Below, in pieces: positions 25,392 to 34,222 of a stretch of DNA of 64,000 nucleotides (position 1 is the first letter of the stretch; the number at the start of each line of letters is the position of its first letter). Below the pieces are notes generated by a model. The model was not told the origin of the DNA. It worked only from the letters and a program-made list of their open reading frames with translations, and made no database searches. Source of the DNA: Clostridium_X cadaveris (GTDB lineage Bacteria > Bacillota > Clostridia > Clostridiales > Clostridiaceae); NCBI RefSeq assembly GCF_039521325.1, contig NZ_BAAACD010000002.1. One strand, 5' to 3'. A program made the position numbers and the translations under genes.

Positions 25392-26162
25392 ATGAGGCGT
25401 ATCGTAGAAGTGAAAAATATTAAAATTGGTGAAGGAATTCCTAAGGTTTGCGTTTCAATGACAGGAGAAAATTTGGAGGAACTAAAAAAAGAAGCACATG
25501 TTTTGAAAACAGCTCCTCTAGATATAGTTGAATGGAGAGCAGATTTTTTTGATAAAGTTCAAGATATCTTAAAGGTCAAAGAAACCTTAAAAGTTATAGG
25601 AGAAATCCTTTATGATATTCCTATATTATTTACATTCCGTAGTAAAAAGGAGGGAGGAGCTAAAAACATAGATATAGAATATTATAAAACTCTTATTCTA
25701 TGTGTTGCAGAAGAGAAGAGTGCAGATTTAATTGATATAGAACTGTTTATGGGGGATGATACAGTAAAAGAACTTATAGAAAAATGCCACGAAAATGGAG
25801 GCAGAGTAGTAGTATCTAATCATGATTTTCAAAATACTCCCAGGAAAGAAGAAATCGTAGCTAAATTAAAAAAGATGCAGATGTTAGGAGCTGATATAGC
25901 CAAAATAGCAGTTATGCCTAGAAACTCTAGTGATGTTATAGAGCTTTTAAGTGCCACTAATGAAATGAATCAAAAATGTAGAGAGATTCCAATCATAACT
26001 ATGTCTATGTCAGGTATTGGAGTATTAAGCAGGGTAGCAGGTGAAATCTTTGGATCAGCGGTAACATTTGGGGCTGTTAGAAAACCTTCAGCACCAGGGC
26101 AGATAGGCATTGGTGACTTAAATTCAATATTAAAAGTATTGCATGAAAGCTTAAACAAATAA
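25392..26162 (+). CDS. aroD: 3-dehydroquinate dehydratase, type I
   Basis: 256 residues, normal for type I AroD. Active-site segments: EWRADFF (substrate Glu/Arg), VVVSNHDFQNTP with the catalytic His, and ADIAKIAVMP with the Schiff-base Lys. The C-terminal GAVRKPSAPGQI loop closes the site. It converts 3-dehydroquinate to 3-dehydroshikimate in the shikimate pathway. The next gene is a chorismate mutase, so the pair belongs to aromatic amino acid synthesis, although the other aro genes are not nearby. The start ATG at 25392 follows TTGGGGGAAG. Confidence 0.95.
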   Translation: MRRIVEVKNIKIGEGIPKVCVSMTGENLEELKKEAHVLKTAPLDIVEWRADFFDKVQDILKVKETLKVIGEILYDIPILFTFRSKKEGGAKNIDIEYYKTLILCVAEEKSADLIDIELFMGDDTVKELIEKCHENGGRVVVSNHDFQNTPRKEEIVAKLKKMQMLGADIAKIAVMPRNSSDVIELLSATNEMNQKCREIPIITMSMSGIGVLSRVAGEIFGSAVTFGAVRKPSAPGQIGIGDLNSILKVLHESLNK

Positions 26163-26181
26163 GATTAAATAAGGAAAGAGT

Positions 26182-26220
26182 GAGGTGAATTTTAGTAAAG
26201 TTTAACTAAAAACTTTACTA
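26182..26220 (+). promoter_or_regulatory. Structured translation-initiation region of the chorismate mutase gene
   Basis: GAGGTG (26182-26187) is the only good ribosome binding site here, but the start codon is at 26229. Between them lies a perfect 11-bp hairpin (26193-26203 with 26210-26220, 6-nt loop). Folding would bring the binding site to within about 15 nt of the ATG. The GTG within the site also opens a six-codon frame that ends inside the hairpin. Confidence 0.45.
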
Positions 26221-26228
26221 GAAATATT

Positions 26229-26795
26229 ATGTTGTTGAATGATATAAGAAAAGAAATAGACAAAGTTGATAATGAAATTAAAGCACTTTTTAAGGAAAGA
26301 ATGAAGATTGCTGATGCGGTTGCTAGGGTTAAAGCAGAAAATTATGATGTTATATTAAAACCAGAGAGAGAAACTCAGATCATAAACAACCTTCTTCAAG
26401 GAGTGGATTCCTCTATAGCTATGGAGTACGAAGCATTTATAAGAAAGACTATGACAGTAAGCAGAATGTATCAATATAAGAAAACATTAAATCTTAGAAA
26501 AGAAGAAATAAACAAACTAAATGAGCTAGCACAGGAACTTATGTCTGATACTGAACACAATAGAATAGAAATACTACTCTCTGTTGATGATCAAAGCGGC
26601 AGCTTAGGGAATATTTTATCTATGATAGGAGATTATAAAGTTAATATAAAAGAAATTAAATCCTTAATTGGGACAGAATATGGATTTTCTATAGTTATTG
26701 AGGGAAATCTCCTAGAGGATAACATGAAGGCTCTTATATATCAATTGTCAAAAGAGACAGCTGCCATGAAAGTTATAAAGAGTTATAAAGAATAA
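26229..26795 (+). CDS. Chorismate mutase with C-terminal ACT domain
   Basis: 188 residues. Residues 1-90 form an AroQ-type helical chorismate mutase: LNDIRKEIDKVDNEIKALF (with the Arg/Asp of the first helix), a KERMKIADAVARVKAENYD turn, ERETQII, and a last helix. After a linker, residues ~110-185 form an ACT domain (IEILLSVDDQSGSLGNILS, and GFSIVIEGNL). Unlike PheA, no prephenate dehydratase domain lies between. The ACT domain suggests feedback by an aromatic amino acid. It converts chorismate to prephenate. The ATG at 26229 has no close binding site; see the hairpin entry. It follows aroD by 66 nt, probably in one transcript. Confidence 0.85.
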   Translation: MLLNDIRKEIDKVDNEIKALFKERMKIADAVARVKAENYDVILKPERETQIINNLLQGVDSSIAMEYEAFIRKTMTVSRMYQYKKTLNLRKEEINKLNELAQELMSDTEHNRIEILLSVDDQSGSLGNILSMIGDYKVNIKEIKSLIGTEYGFSIVIEGNLLEDNMKALIYQLSKETAAMKVIKSYKE

Positions 26796-26820
26796 ACCAA
26801 GGATCGACAAATTAATTAAC

Positions 26821-26862
26821 AAGGACTCTAAGAATATCTAAAATATATTCATAGAGTCTTTG
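26821..26862 (+). terminator. Probable terminator after the chorismate mutase gene
   Basis: A 17-nt inverted repeat (26821-26837 with 26845-26861) with one mismatch and one G-U pair; only a short T-run follows. Confidence 0.5.
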
Positions 26863-26934
26863 TTGTATGTGAATAACATATTCTTATATATGTGGATAAT
26901 ATAATAGTAAACTATAGATGTGGAGGAATTTTCT

Positions 26935-28206
26935 ATGATGTTAGCGCTTGTACTTGGAGGGGGAGGAGCAAGAGGATCTTATCAGATTGGAGTGTGGAAA
27001 GCTTTAAGGGAGCTTGATATAAAGGCAGATATAATTACTGGTACTTCAGTGGGAGCTATAAATGGAGCTATGATAGCACAAGGAGAATATGAAAGAGCAT
27101 TAGACTTATGGATGAACATAGAAAATAAGATGGTGTTCGGTGGGATTTATGAAGAGGATGATAAAAAATCAAAAATTGAAATAGTTATAGAGAAACTGAT
27201 GGAAAATGATTTGCTTAATATGAATCCACTAAAAGAACTCTTAGAGAAAAACATAGATGAAGAAAATATAAGAAATTCAGAAGTTAAATTTGGAATAATG
27301 ACAGTAGATAAAGATGCTTATAAGGAAGAAGCTATTTTTTTAGAAGATATAAATGAAGGAAAATTAGTGGATTATATAATGGCAAGTGCAGCACTATATC
27401 CTTTAGTAAAAGCTCATGATATAGATGGTAAGCAATATATAGATGGAGGGTTCTATGATAATCTTCCAATTAACATGGCAGTGAGCAAAGGGGCAGATAA
27501 AATAATAGCTGTAGATCTTAAGGCCATAGGAATTATAAAAGAAGATGGAGAAAACTGTGAAAAGGAAGTAATAAGAATAAGTCCATACAGAGATCTAGGT
27601 TCAATTATAGATTTTAAAAGCAGCCAGATGAAAAAAAATATAGACCTTGGATATACGGATGCTATGAAGTCTTTTAAAGTTTTGGATGGAAGAAGCTTTA
27701 CATTTTTAAATGGAGAGGTTGAAAAATTAGAAGAAAAGTGTTTTGAGAGATTTAGTGAAGTTTATTCATTTATGGGTGAAGATTTTGAAAGAAACAAACT
27801 TCTTGATGGTCGATGTATAGAGGAACTCATGAAACTTTTTAATATTCTATTGAGTGGTGAAAATGACGATGAGAAATTTATACTTCAATGTGCAGAAAAA
27901 GCAGGAGATATCTTTGATATTGACTATATAAAAATATATACAGCTCAAAGTTTTAAGGATGAAATCAAACGAGAGATTATAAAAGTTGAGTATGATGAAA
28001 AATTTTCTATGGATGATTTGAAAAATATTGATATAATTCCAGTGATAAAAAATGTTTTAACACCTAAGTCAAGAGTACTTATAATGGCAAAGATAATTAA
28101 AAATATAAAAGAAACACAAAAACCTAAAGATATTTTAAAAGTTATGTCATTAAATAAAGAGGAGTTTAAAGGAGCTTTATTTATATATGGAATAGGAGCT
28201 GCATAG
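26935..28206 (+). CDS. Patatin-like phospholipase
   Basis: 423 residues. The N-terminal patatin domain has the oxyanion loop GGGGARG (residues 8-14), the nucleophile motif GTSVG with Ser38, and the catalytic Asp in IDGGFYDNLP. The remaining ~200 C-terminal residues are not a known domain to me and are mostly charged and helical. Patatins of the RssA/YchK type act as serine lipases/acyl hydrolases on membrane lipids; the physiological substrate is unknown. Start: ATG at 26935, 8 nt after GGAGG. A GTG at 26920 lies just before this site and is unlikely. The 148 nt to the next gene show no terminator. Confidence 0.87.
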   Translation: MMLALVLGGGGARGSYQIGVWKALRELDIKADIITGTSVGAINGAMIAQGEYERALDLWMNIENKMVFGGIYEEDDKKSKIEIVIEKLMENDLLNMNPLKELLEKNIDEENIRNSEVKFGIMTVDKDAYKEEAIFLEDINEGKLVDYIMASAALYPLVKAHDIDGKQYIDGGFYDNLPINMAVSKGADKIIAVDLKAIGIIKEDGENCEKEVIRISPYRDLGSIIDFKSSQMKKNIDLGYTDAMKSFKVLDGRSFTFLNGEVEKLEEKCFERFSEVYSFMGEDFERNKLLDGRCIEELMKLFNILLSGENDDEKFILQCAEKAGDIFDIDYIKIYTAQSFKDEIKREIIKVEYDEKFSMDDLKNIDIIPVIKNVLTPKSRVLIMAKIIKNIKETQKPKDILKVMSLNKEEFKGALFIYGIGAA

Positions 28207-28354
28207 CAGCAGAGGTAATTAATAAGTGAAAACGTATAAATGATAAAAAAATAACAATACAATGAGAATTAAGAGAGATAGATTACTTGAAATAAGTGCG
28301 TAATTTTGAGAAAATAAAGATATAACAAACAATGGGGAAGAAGGGGTGAATTTA

Positions 28355-28600
28355 ATGAAAGAATTAAAAGTATGTATTGGAAGTGCATGTCACTTAAAAG
28401 GATCTTACGATGTTATTGAAGGATTTAAAAAATTAATAAGTGATAATGGCGTAGAAGATAGAATATCATTAAAAGCAGCGTTCTGCTTAGGTCATTGTAC
28501 AGAAGCTGTTTCAGTAGAAAAATGGGATGGAACTATACTAAGCGTTTCAAAGGATAATATAGAAGATATCTTTAAAAATCAAATTTTATGTGACTTATAG
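28355..28600 (+). CDS. Thioredoxin-like [2Fe-2S] ferredoxin (NuoE/HydC-like)
   Basis: 81 residues. Four cysteines are spaced as in thioredoxin-fold 2Fe-2S proteins: CIGSAC near the start (C-x4-C) and CLGHC (C-x3-C) at ~50. Such proteins are electron-transfer subunits of NADH-linked hydrogenases and formate dehydrogenases. It is the first gene of the hydrogenase-type locus, with a 12-nt gap to the next, so it probably supplies electrons or relays redox state to the iron-sulfur proteins downstream. Start: ATG at 28355 after AAGGGGTG. Confidence 0.9.
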   Translation: MKELKVCIGSACHLKGSYDVIEGFKKLISDNGVEDRISLKAAFCLGHCTEAVSVEKWDGTILSVSKDNIEDIFKNQILCDL

Positions 28601-28612
28601 GAGGTTAATCCT

Positions 28613-30322
28613 ATGGGTATTATTAAATTCTTAGAAACAAACTGTAGGAATTGTTATGCTTGTGTTAGGGCATGTGAAGTTAATGCCATAAAGATTAAAA
28701 ATGATCAAGCTCAAATAATAGAAGATAGATGCATACATTGTGGTATGTGTGTGTCTGCATGTCCTAGAAATGCAAAAGATATAGAATGCGATATAGATAA
28801 AGTAAAAGGCTTTTTCAAAAACAATGAAAGAACAGTAGTATCCTTAGGATCAACTTTTGTGGGAGCTTTTGGACATAATAGTCCGAAGATTGTAGCTGCA
28901 CTAAAGAAGCTGGGATTTGATTATGTAGAGGAGATTGTAATAGCTTCTCAAAGAGTAAGTAGGGAATATGAAAAGTATGCAGAAAGAAAAGATGGAAAGT
29001 GCTACATTACAAGTTATTGTCCATCTATAAATGAGTTGATTCAAAAATATTATCCAGAAGTAATTCCGAATCTTATTCCAGTGATTCCTCCTATGGTATG
29101 TCACGGTAAAATGATTAAGAAGAGGTACGGGGATGATACAAGGGTAATATTTATAGGACCCTGCGTAGCTAAAAAATCAGAAGCAAAGGGAGAAGATGAC
29201 GTAGATGCTATCATAACCTTTGATGAACTGTCACTTTGGTTAAAAGAAGAAGGAATAGAATTTTCAAGCCTTGAAGAGGTACCGTTTGATGATAAATCTA
29301 TTTATGGCAAGAGATTTCCTATTTTTGGAGAAACTGTGTATCAGATGAATACAAGAGGGCTAAAAGGTGAAGTAATTTATGTTGATGGAATAAATGACTG
29401 TAAAGAAGTCCTTCAAAAGGTAAGAGAGGGAAAGTTTAAAGATATACTTATAGAGATGAATTTATGTAGACATGGATGCCTTGATGGCCCAGCTATGCCA
29501 CATAATGTTGCCACAATTTATGAAAGGCAACAAGATATGAAAAAATACATCAACAATTGTGAAAAAACTAACAAATCATATTTAAAAATGGAATCTGAAG
29601 ATAATATAGATATGGTAAAGAAATTTGACCCTAAAGTTCAGACTTTAAAAAGACCAAGTAAGGAAGAGATAACAGCTATACTGGCTAGTATAGGAAAATA
29701 TAGAAGAGAAGATGAGCTTAACTGCGGAGCTTGTGGATATTCAACATGCAGGCAGAAGGCTATAGCTGTCTATAATGGTCTTGCAGAACCAACTATGTGT
29801 CTTCCATTTATGAAACAAAAGGCAGAAAACTTTTCAAATATAATCTTTGATATGACACCTACAGTTATATTAGTTATAGATGATAAACTAAAAGTTTTAG
29901 ATTGTAATTCAGCAGCTGAAAAGTTTTTCTCTACTACTAAGGGCGCAGCTATTGGATCAAGTATTGGTAAATTTATGCATACCAGCATTATAAAAGAAAG
30001 CATTTCTTCAGACAGAGATATAATAAATAGAAGGCAGAATTTGGATGCAAATAATGCTACTGTTCTTACTAGCATAATAAAGGTAGAGAATTCGAATATA
30101 ATATTGGTACTTATAAATGATTTTACTAAAGCTTTAAAGCAAGAAGAAAAGCTTCAGAAAATGAGAATAAATGCAATAGATATGGCTCAACATGTAATAG
30201 ATAAACAAATGACAGTTGCTCAAGAGATAGCTAGTCTGCTTGGAGAAACTACGGCAGAGACAAAAGTATCCTTGACAAAATTAAAAAGGTTAGTACAAGG
30301 GGAAGAGGTTGATCTAAAATGA
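28613..30322 (+). CDS. [FeFe]-hydrogenase-like sensor with PAS domain (group C, HydS-like)
   Basis: 569 residues. Domains: two [4Fe-4S] ferredoxin motifs (CRNCYACVRACE and CIHCGMCVSACP), an H-cluster domain (~75-330) with TSYCPS, GPCVAKKSE and LCRHGCLDGP in place of catalytic L1, L2 and L3 motifs, an extra iron-sulfur segment CGACGYSTC (~375), and a PAS domain (~415-520) ending in a short helical tail. This is the layout of group C hydrogenases, thought to sense H2 or redox state rather than produce H2. The tail has no kinase domain. The next gene is a PP2C phosphatase that overlaps its stop by 4 nt, which suggests direct signalling. AGGAGG precedes the ATG. Confidence 0.87.
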   Translation: MGIIKFLETNCRNCYACVRACEVNAIKIKNDQAQIIEDRCIHCGMCVSACPRNAKDIECDIDKVKGFFKNNERTVVSLGSTFVGAFGHNSPKIVAALKKLGFDYVEEIVIASQRVSREYEKYAERKDGKCYITSYCPSINELIQKYYPEVIPNLIPVIPPMVCHGKMIKKRYGDDTRVIFIGPCVAKKSEAKGEDDVDAIITFDELSLWLKEEGIEFSSLEEVPFDDKSIYGKRFPIFGETVYQMNTRGLKGEVIYVDGINDCKEVLQKVREGKFKDILIEMNLCRHGCLDGPAMPHNVATIYERQQDMKKYINNCEKTNKSYLKMESEDNIDMVKKFDPKVQTLKRPSKEEITAILASIGKYRREDELNCGACGYSTCRQKAIAVYNGLAEPTMCLPFMKQKAENFSNIIFDMTPTVILVIDDKLKVLDCNSAAEKFFSTTKGAAIGSSIGKFMHTSIIKESISSDRDIINRRQNLDANNATVLTSIIKVENSNIILVLINDFTKALKQEEKLQKMRINAIDMAQHVIDKQMTVAQEIASLLGETTAETKVSLTKLKRLVQGEEVDLK

Positions 30323-31479
30323 GTTTTTTCGTAGACTATGCAACTGACAGCTTGAATAAAGCTGGAGAAGAGTTGTGTGGTGATACCGTAGAATTCTTCC
30401 GCTCTGATAGCAATGCTATTGCTGTCATGTCAGATGGATTAGGCAGCGGTGTAAAAGCAAATATATTAGCAACTCTTACAGCAAAGATAGCTATTACAAT
30501 GCTTAAAGAAGGACTTCACATAGAAGAGGTTGTTGATACAATCGCTCATACACTTCCTGTTTGTAATGTTAGAAAACTTGCGTATGCTACTTTTACAATA
30601 GTAAAGGTTGATAATAACGGAACTGTATATGCAGCTGAGTTTGATAATCCAAGCTTATTTTTAATAAGAAATGGGAAAGTAGAAAAATTAGATGGAACCA
30701 CTATTGAGATAAATGAAAGAAAAATAAAAGAGAGCATTTTTAAATTACAGGAAGACGATATCTTAATACTTGTAAGTGATGGAGTAGTGCATGCAGGTGT
30801 AGGCACTGTACTTAGCTTAGGATGGCGTTGGGAAGAGATAGCAGAGTTTATTGAAAAGATGCCACTGAAGAAAATGTCTGCAAAAGATATAATGAATAAG
30901 ATCTTAACAACATGTGATAATCTTTATTTAAAAAAACCAGGCGATGATGCTACTGTATCCGTTATGAAATTGGTAAAGCCAAAAGAAGTAACTATGTTTT
31001 CAGGTCCACCTAAAAACCATAATAAGGATTCTGAGATAATAAGGGACCTTATGAGAGCCACAGGACAGAAGATAATATGTGGAGGGACGGCCTCAAATAT
31101 CGCCTGTAGGGAGTTAAATAGAGAGTTAAATATAGATATGGAATATGTAAACAAGGAAATACCACCTATAGGATATATAAATGGTATTGACCTTGTAACT
31201 GAAGGGGTACTCACTATAAAAGCAACAATAGAAAGATTGAAAAAGATTAAGCTATCAATGGATTTTAGTGCTTTAGATGGAGATGATGGTTCTTCAAAGC
31301 TTGCTAAGCTTTTATATGAAAACTGTACTCATTTAAAAATGCTTGTGGGAACAGCGGTAAATCCAGCTCACCAGAATCCAAGTTTTCCAGAAGAGTTAAG
31401 CATAAAGTATAAATTACTTATGGAATTAGAAGACATAATGAAGAGTTTAGGAAAAGTTGTTGAAGTGAAGTACTATTAG
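30319..31479 (+). CDS. SpoIIE/PP2C-type serine phosphatase linked to the hydrogenase sensor
   Basis: 386 residues. The PP2C/SpoIIE fold covers ~1-215: SDGLGSG (metal-binding Asp), ILVSDGVV and the C-terminal GDDATVSVMK motif. The following ~170 residues (from about TMFSGPPKNH) are of unknown type with a GGTASNIACRELN segment; this extension recurs in PP2C proteins next to group C hydrogenases as far as I recall. Phosphatases of this family dephosphorylate Ser/Thr on partner proteins such as anti-sigma antagonists. The ATG overlaps the stop of the sensor gene (ATGA), so both are made together. The target is unknown. Confidence 0.85.
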   Translation: MSFFVDYATDSLNKAGEELCGDTVEFFRSDSNAIAVMSDGLGSGVKANILATLTAKIAITMLKEGLHIEEVVDTIAHTLPVCNVRKLAYATFTIVKVDNNGTVYAAEFDNPSLFLIRNGKVEKLDGTTIEINERKIKESIFKLQEDDILILVSDGVVHAGVGTVLSLGWRWEEIAEFIEKMPLKKMSAKDIMNKILTTCDNLYLKKPGDDATVSVMKLVKPKEVTMFSGPPKNHNKDSEIIRDLMRATGQKIICGGTASNIACRELNRELNIDMEYVNKEIPPIGYINGIDLVTEGVLTIKATIERLKKIKLSMDFSALDGDDGSSKLAKLLYENCTHLKMLVGTAVNPAHQNPSFPEELSIKYKLLMELEDIMKSLGKVVEVKYY

Positions 31480-31494
31480 GAGGAGAATAAATAA

Positions 31495-32967
31495 ATGAGA
31501 AAATTTGAAAGCCAGGTACAATTAATAAAATACAAGGTTTTAAAGGATATAATAGAAAGAACTATAAATGGTACTTTTGTAGAAAGTCGTTATAAAATGC
31601 CAAAGGAAATTTTATCAAGTGACGAACCTCTTACAAGATGCTGTATATATAAGGAAAGAGAAATAGTTTCTCAAAGAATAGATGTTGCAGCAGATCCATT
31701 AAATGATGATGAATGTGTAATAAATATTTTAAGTATAGCTTGTGATGAATGTCCAGTAAAGAGATTTCAAATTACTGAAGCTTGTAGAGGATGTCTTGCT
31801 CATAAGTGTATTCAAGTCTGTCCACGTGATGCTATAATAATAGAAAATGGAAGAGCGGTTATAGATCAAAAGAAATGTATAGAATGTGGAAGATGTAAAG
31901 ATGCATGTCCATTTAATGCTGTATCAGATGTTATGCGTCCATGTAAGAAAGCGTGTGGAAGTAAAGCAATAAAGATAAGAGAAGATAAAAAGGCAGATAT
32001 AGACAGAGATAAATGTACTAGCTGTGGAGCATGTGCATATAAGTGTCCATTTGGAGCTATAAGCGATAGAAGTGAAATTATACCAATAGTTAAATCTTTA
32101 GAATCATATAAGAAAGATAAGAAACAAAAGGTATATGCTGTTGTTGCTCCAGCTATTGCTAGCCAATATCATGCTCAAGCAGGGCAAATAATAGCAGCAA
32201 TAAAGAAAATGGGATTCAGTGATGTAATAGAAGCTGCTTTAGGAGCAGATATAGTTGCTTACCACGAATCTTTAGAGTTTGCTGAAAGAGTAGGCAAAAA
32301 CGGAGAAGTATGTATGATGACTTCATGTTGTCCAGCTTTTGTTGAACACGTAAGAAAGAATCATCCTGCAGTAGCAGAGCACCTATCTACTATGGTATCT
32401 CCAATGGTTGCTATAGCAAGATTTATAAGAAAGACTGATGAAGATTGTAAGATAGTATTTATAGGACCATGCACAGCAAAAAAAGAGGAAGCCCGTGTAG
32501 AAGAGTTAAAAGATGCGGTTGATTACGTAATGACTTTTGAAGAATTAGAAGCTATGATTGATGCATACAATATAGTTGTAGAAGAATGTGAAGCTGAGCC
32601 AATGGAAAATGCATCTCCATTTGGAAGAGTATTTGCAAGATCAAGCGGAGTTAAAGATGCTGTAGTTCAAGCTATAAAAGAAGAAGGACTTACAGATATG
32701 GAATTTAAACCACTTGTGTGTAATGGAATAGATGAGATAGACAAAGCTCTTATGCTTTTAAAGTTAGGAAAGCTTCCATATAACTTTATAGAAGGTATGG
32801 CTTGCAAGGGTGGATGTATGAATGGACCAGGATCTTTAACTCATGAACCAAGAGATCAAAAACTTATAGATAAGTATGCAGAGCAATCTGTAGAAGGAAC
32901 TATAAAAGAGGCATTAAGAGTTATAGATTTAAATGGAGTGAAACTTCATAGAAAATACGGTAAATAA
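31495..32967 (+). CDS. Monomeric [FeFe] hydrogenase, group B-like
   Basis: 490 residues. An N-terminal ~85-residue part with CDECPVKR precedes ferredoxin-like cysteine clusters (CRGCLAHKCIQVCP, CIECGRCKDACP, CTSCGACAYKCP). The H-cluster domain follows, with TSCCPAF, GPCTAKKEE and EGMACKGGCMNGP. The L1 TSCCP and L3 MACKGGC motifs are closer to active enzymes than those of the upstream sensor, but AF instead of GW and PCTAKK instead of PCxxKKxE place it in group B, whose activity is poorly characterised. It may produce or oxidise H2 with ferredoxin. GGAGGAG precedes the ATG; the 15-nt gap to the phosphatase marks one operon. A strong terminator follows. Confidence 0.9.
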   Translation: MRKFESQVQLIKYKVLKDIIERTINGTFVESRYKMPKEILSSDEPLTRCCIYKEREIVSQRIDVAADPLNDDECVINILSIACDECPVKRFQITEACRGCLAHKCIQVCPRDAIIIENGRAVIDQKKCIECGRCKDACPFNAVSDVMRPCKKACGSKAIKIREDKKADIDRDKCTSCGACAYKCPFGAISDRSEIIPIVKSLESYKKDKKQKVYAVVAPAIASQYHAQAGQIIAAIKKMGFSDVIEAALGADIVAYHESLEFAERVGKNGEVCMMTSCCPAFVEHVRKNHPAVAEHLSTMVSPMVAIARFIRKTDEDCKIVFIGPCTAKKEEARVEELKDAVDYVMTFEELEAMIDAYNIVVEECEAEPMENASPFGRVFARSSGVKDAVVQAIKEEGLTDMEFKPLVCNGIDEIDKALMLLKLGKLPYNFIEGMACKGGCMNGPGSLTHEPRDQKLIDKYAEQSVEGTIKEALRVIDLNGVKLHRKYGK

Positions 32968-32983
32968 GTTAAAAGTGAAGAAT

Positions 32984-33022
32984 AGAAAAGCCGAATTCCT
33001 ATAGGAATTCGGCTTTTCTATT
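32984..33022. terminator. Terminator of the hydrogenase operon
   Basis: A perfect 15-bp stem (32984-32998 with 33005-33019), a 6-nt loop, and A/T-runs on each side. Confidence 0.87.
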
Positions 33023-33116
33023 TGAATCCAGAAATCATTTTATGCAGATAGTGACATTTTTTAAAAGATATCCATATACTATAGTATATTTCAATATACA
33101 AAGGAGGAATAAGAAA

Positions 33117-33359
33117 ATGAGCTATTGCAATAATGAATGGATTGAAGGTACATGCAATGAAGAAGAGTATATAGATAGAATGGAAGACATCTTTGGCGAT
33201 TGTGATGAAGATGATGAGGAGGATGTTGGTGAAACATGTGGAAATCCATGGTCATGTGACTGCAGAATATTTTGCATAAGAGACTATAGAAATGTTTTTG
33301 ACTATTGCTATGGAATACCAACATTTGATACATGGGATTGTGGATATTGGTGGTATTAA
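33117..33359 (+). CDS. Orphan acidic, cysteine- and aromatic-rich small protein
   Basis: 80 residues. Nine cysteines (positions 4, 13, 29, 41, 47, 49, 53, 64, 75), 22 Asp/Glu and only 4 Arg with no Lys. There is an acidic run DCDEDDEEDVGE at 28-39, a CDCRIFC cluster at 47-53, and an aromatic end DCGYWWY. No signal peptide or membrane segment is seen. The gene has a strong AAAGGAGGAA 6-7 nt before ATG 33117 and its own terminator, so it is very likely real. It sits between the hydrogenase operon terminator and a GNAT gene. I do not recognise a family. Metal or cluster binding, or a spore-coat-like crosslinked protein, are possible; neither is shown. Confidence 0.75.
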   Translation: MSYCNNEWIEGTCNEEEYIDRMEDIFGDCDEDDEEDVGETCGNPWSCDCRIFCIRDYRNVFDYCYGIPTFDTWDCGYWWY

Positions 33360-33392
33360 GCTTAAGTAAAAATTAGGACAGAAAAAGCTGAA

Positions 33393-33470
33393 TTTATAGC
33401 CTTAACCATTGATGATGTTTGGTTAGGGCTATTTTTTTGCAAATAAAAATAGTTTTTTATAAGTAATAAG
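33393..33470 (+). repeat. Direct repeat, copy A, containing a terminator
   Basis: About 78 nt similar to 36205-36280. The core is a 12-bp hairpin (33397-33408 with 33420-33431, one G-U pair), an 11-nt loop with TTGATGATGTT and a T8 run, and it is followed by an A/T-rich tail with a shared TTATAAGTAATAAG-like motif. It terminates the Cys-rich protein gene. Confidence 0.65.
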
Positions 33471-33555
33471 TCATTTATAGAATATGCTATAATGGAAATA
33501 ATTACAAAGATCCAGTTTAGCGAACTTAAGAATTAGAAGTTAAGGAGGTTTTTTA

Positions 33556-34110
33556 ATGAAACATAAAGGCACAAAATACATAGAAACTGAACGATTAATA
33601 TTGCGACCATTTACAATGGAAGATACATCAGCTATGTATAAAAATTGGGCATCTGATGAAGACGTTACAAAATTTCTTATGTGGCCAGCGCATAAAGATG
33701 TATCTATAAGCGAGAATGTATTAAAAGAATGGACTAAAAATTATCAAGATATGTCTTACTATCAGTGGGCAATTGTTTTTAAACAATATTCAAATGAACC
33801 AATTGGGAGTATTGGAGTGAATAATTCAATAGATGAAACAATACAAATGGCGCATATAGGATATTGTATTGGTAAAAAGTGGTGGCATATGGGGATTACA
33901 TCAGAGGCATTGAAACTTGTTATGGAATATCTATTTGATGAAGTTGGGATTAATCGGGTAGAATCTAGACATGATCCAAGAAATCATAATTCAGGTGAAG
34001 TTATGAAAAAATGTGGAATGAAATACGAAGGAACGCTAAGAGCTGCTGATTGGAATAACCAGGGCGTGTGTGATGCAAGCTACTATGCTTTATTAGCAAG
34101 TGAACGATAA
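33556..34110 (+). CDS. GNAT acetyltransferase, RimJ/RimL type
   Basis: 184 residues. The opening IETERLILRPFTMEDTSAMYKNW is typical of the RimJ/RimL branch. The acetyl-CoA site is present as IGYCIGKKWWHMGITSEAL, and the C-terminal NRVESRHDPRNHNSGEVMKK and CGMKYEGTLR motifs follow. Members acetylate N-terminal amino groups or small amines; the target here is unknown. TAAGGAGGT lies upstream of the ATG. It is the first gene of a block bounded by two copies of the same terminator. Confidence 0.9.
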   Translation: MKHKGTKYIETERLILRPFTMEDTSAMYKNWASDEDVTKFLMWPAHKDVSISENVLKEWTKNYQDMSYYQWAIVFKQYSNEPIGSIGVNNSIDETIQMAHIGYCIGKKWWHMGITSEALKLVMEYLFDEVGINRVESRHDPRNHNSGEVMKKCGMKYEGTLRAADWNNQGVCDASYYALLASER

Positions 34111-34222
34111 ATTCTATTTTATTACTTGATAAACTTATATACAAATTAGAATTTAAAGTTTATATTAGGCTAGCTAAGATTTGTTGAATTTTAATGAAAT
34201 TAAGTTGTTTATGGAGGAAATT

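Noticed and set aside
33091..33333. Antisense frame opposite the Cys-rich protein
   Set aside because: Rich in His/Leu, no ribosome site, and exactly mirrors the acidic/Cys codons of the real gene.
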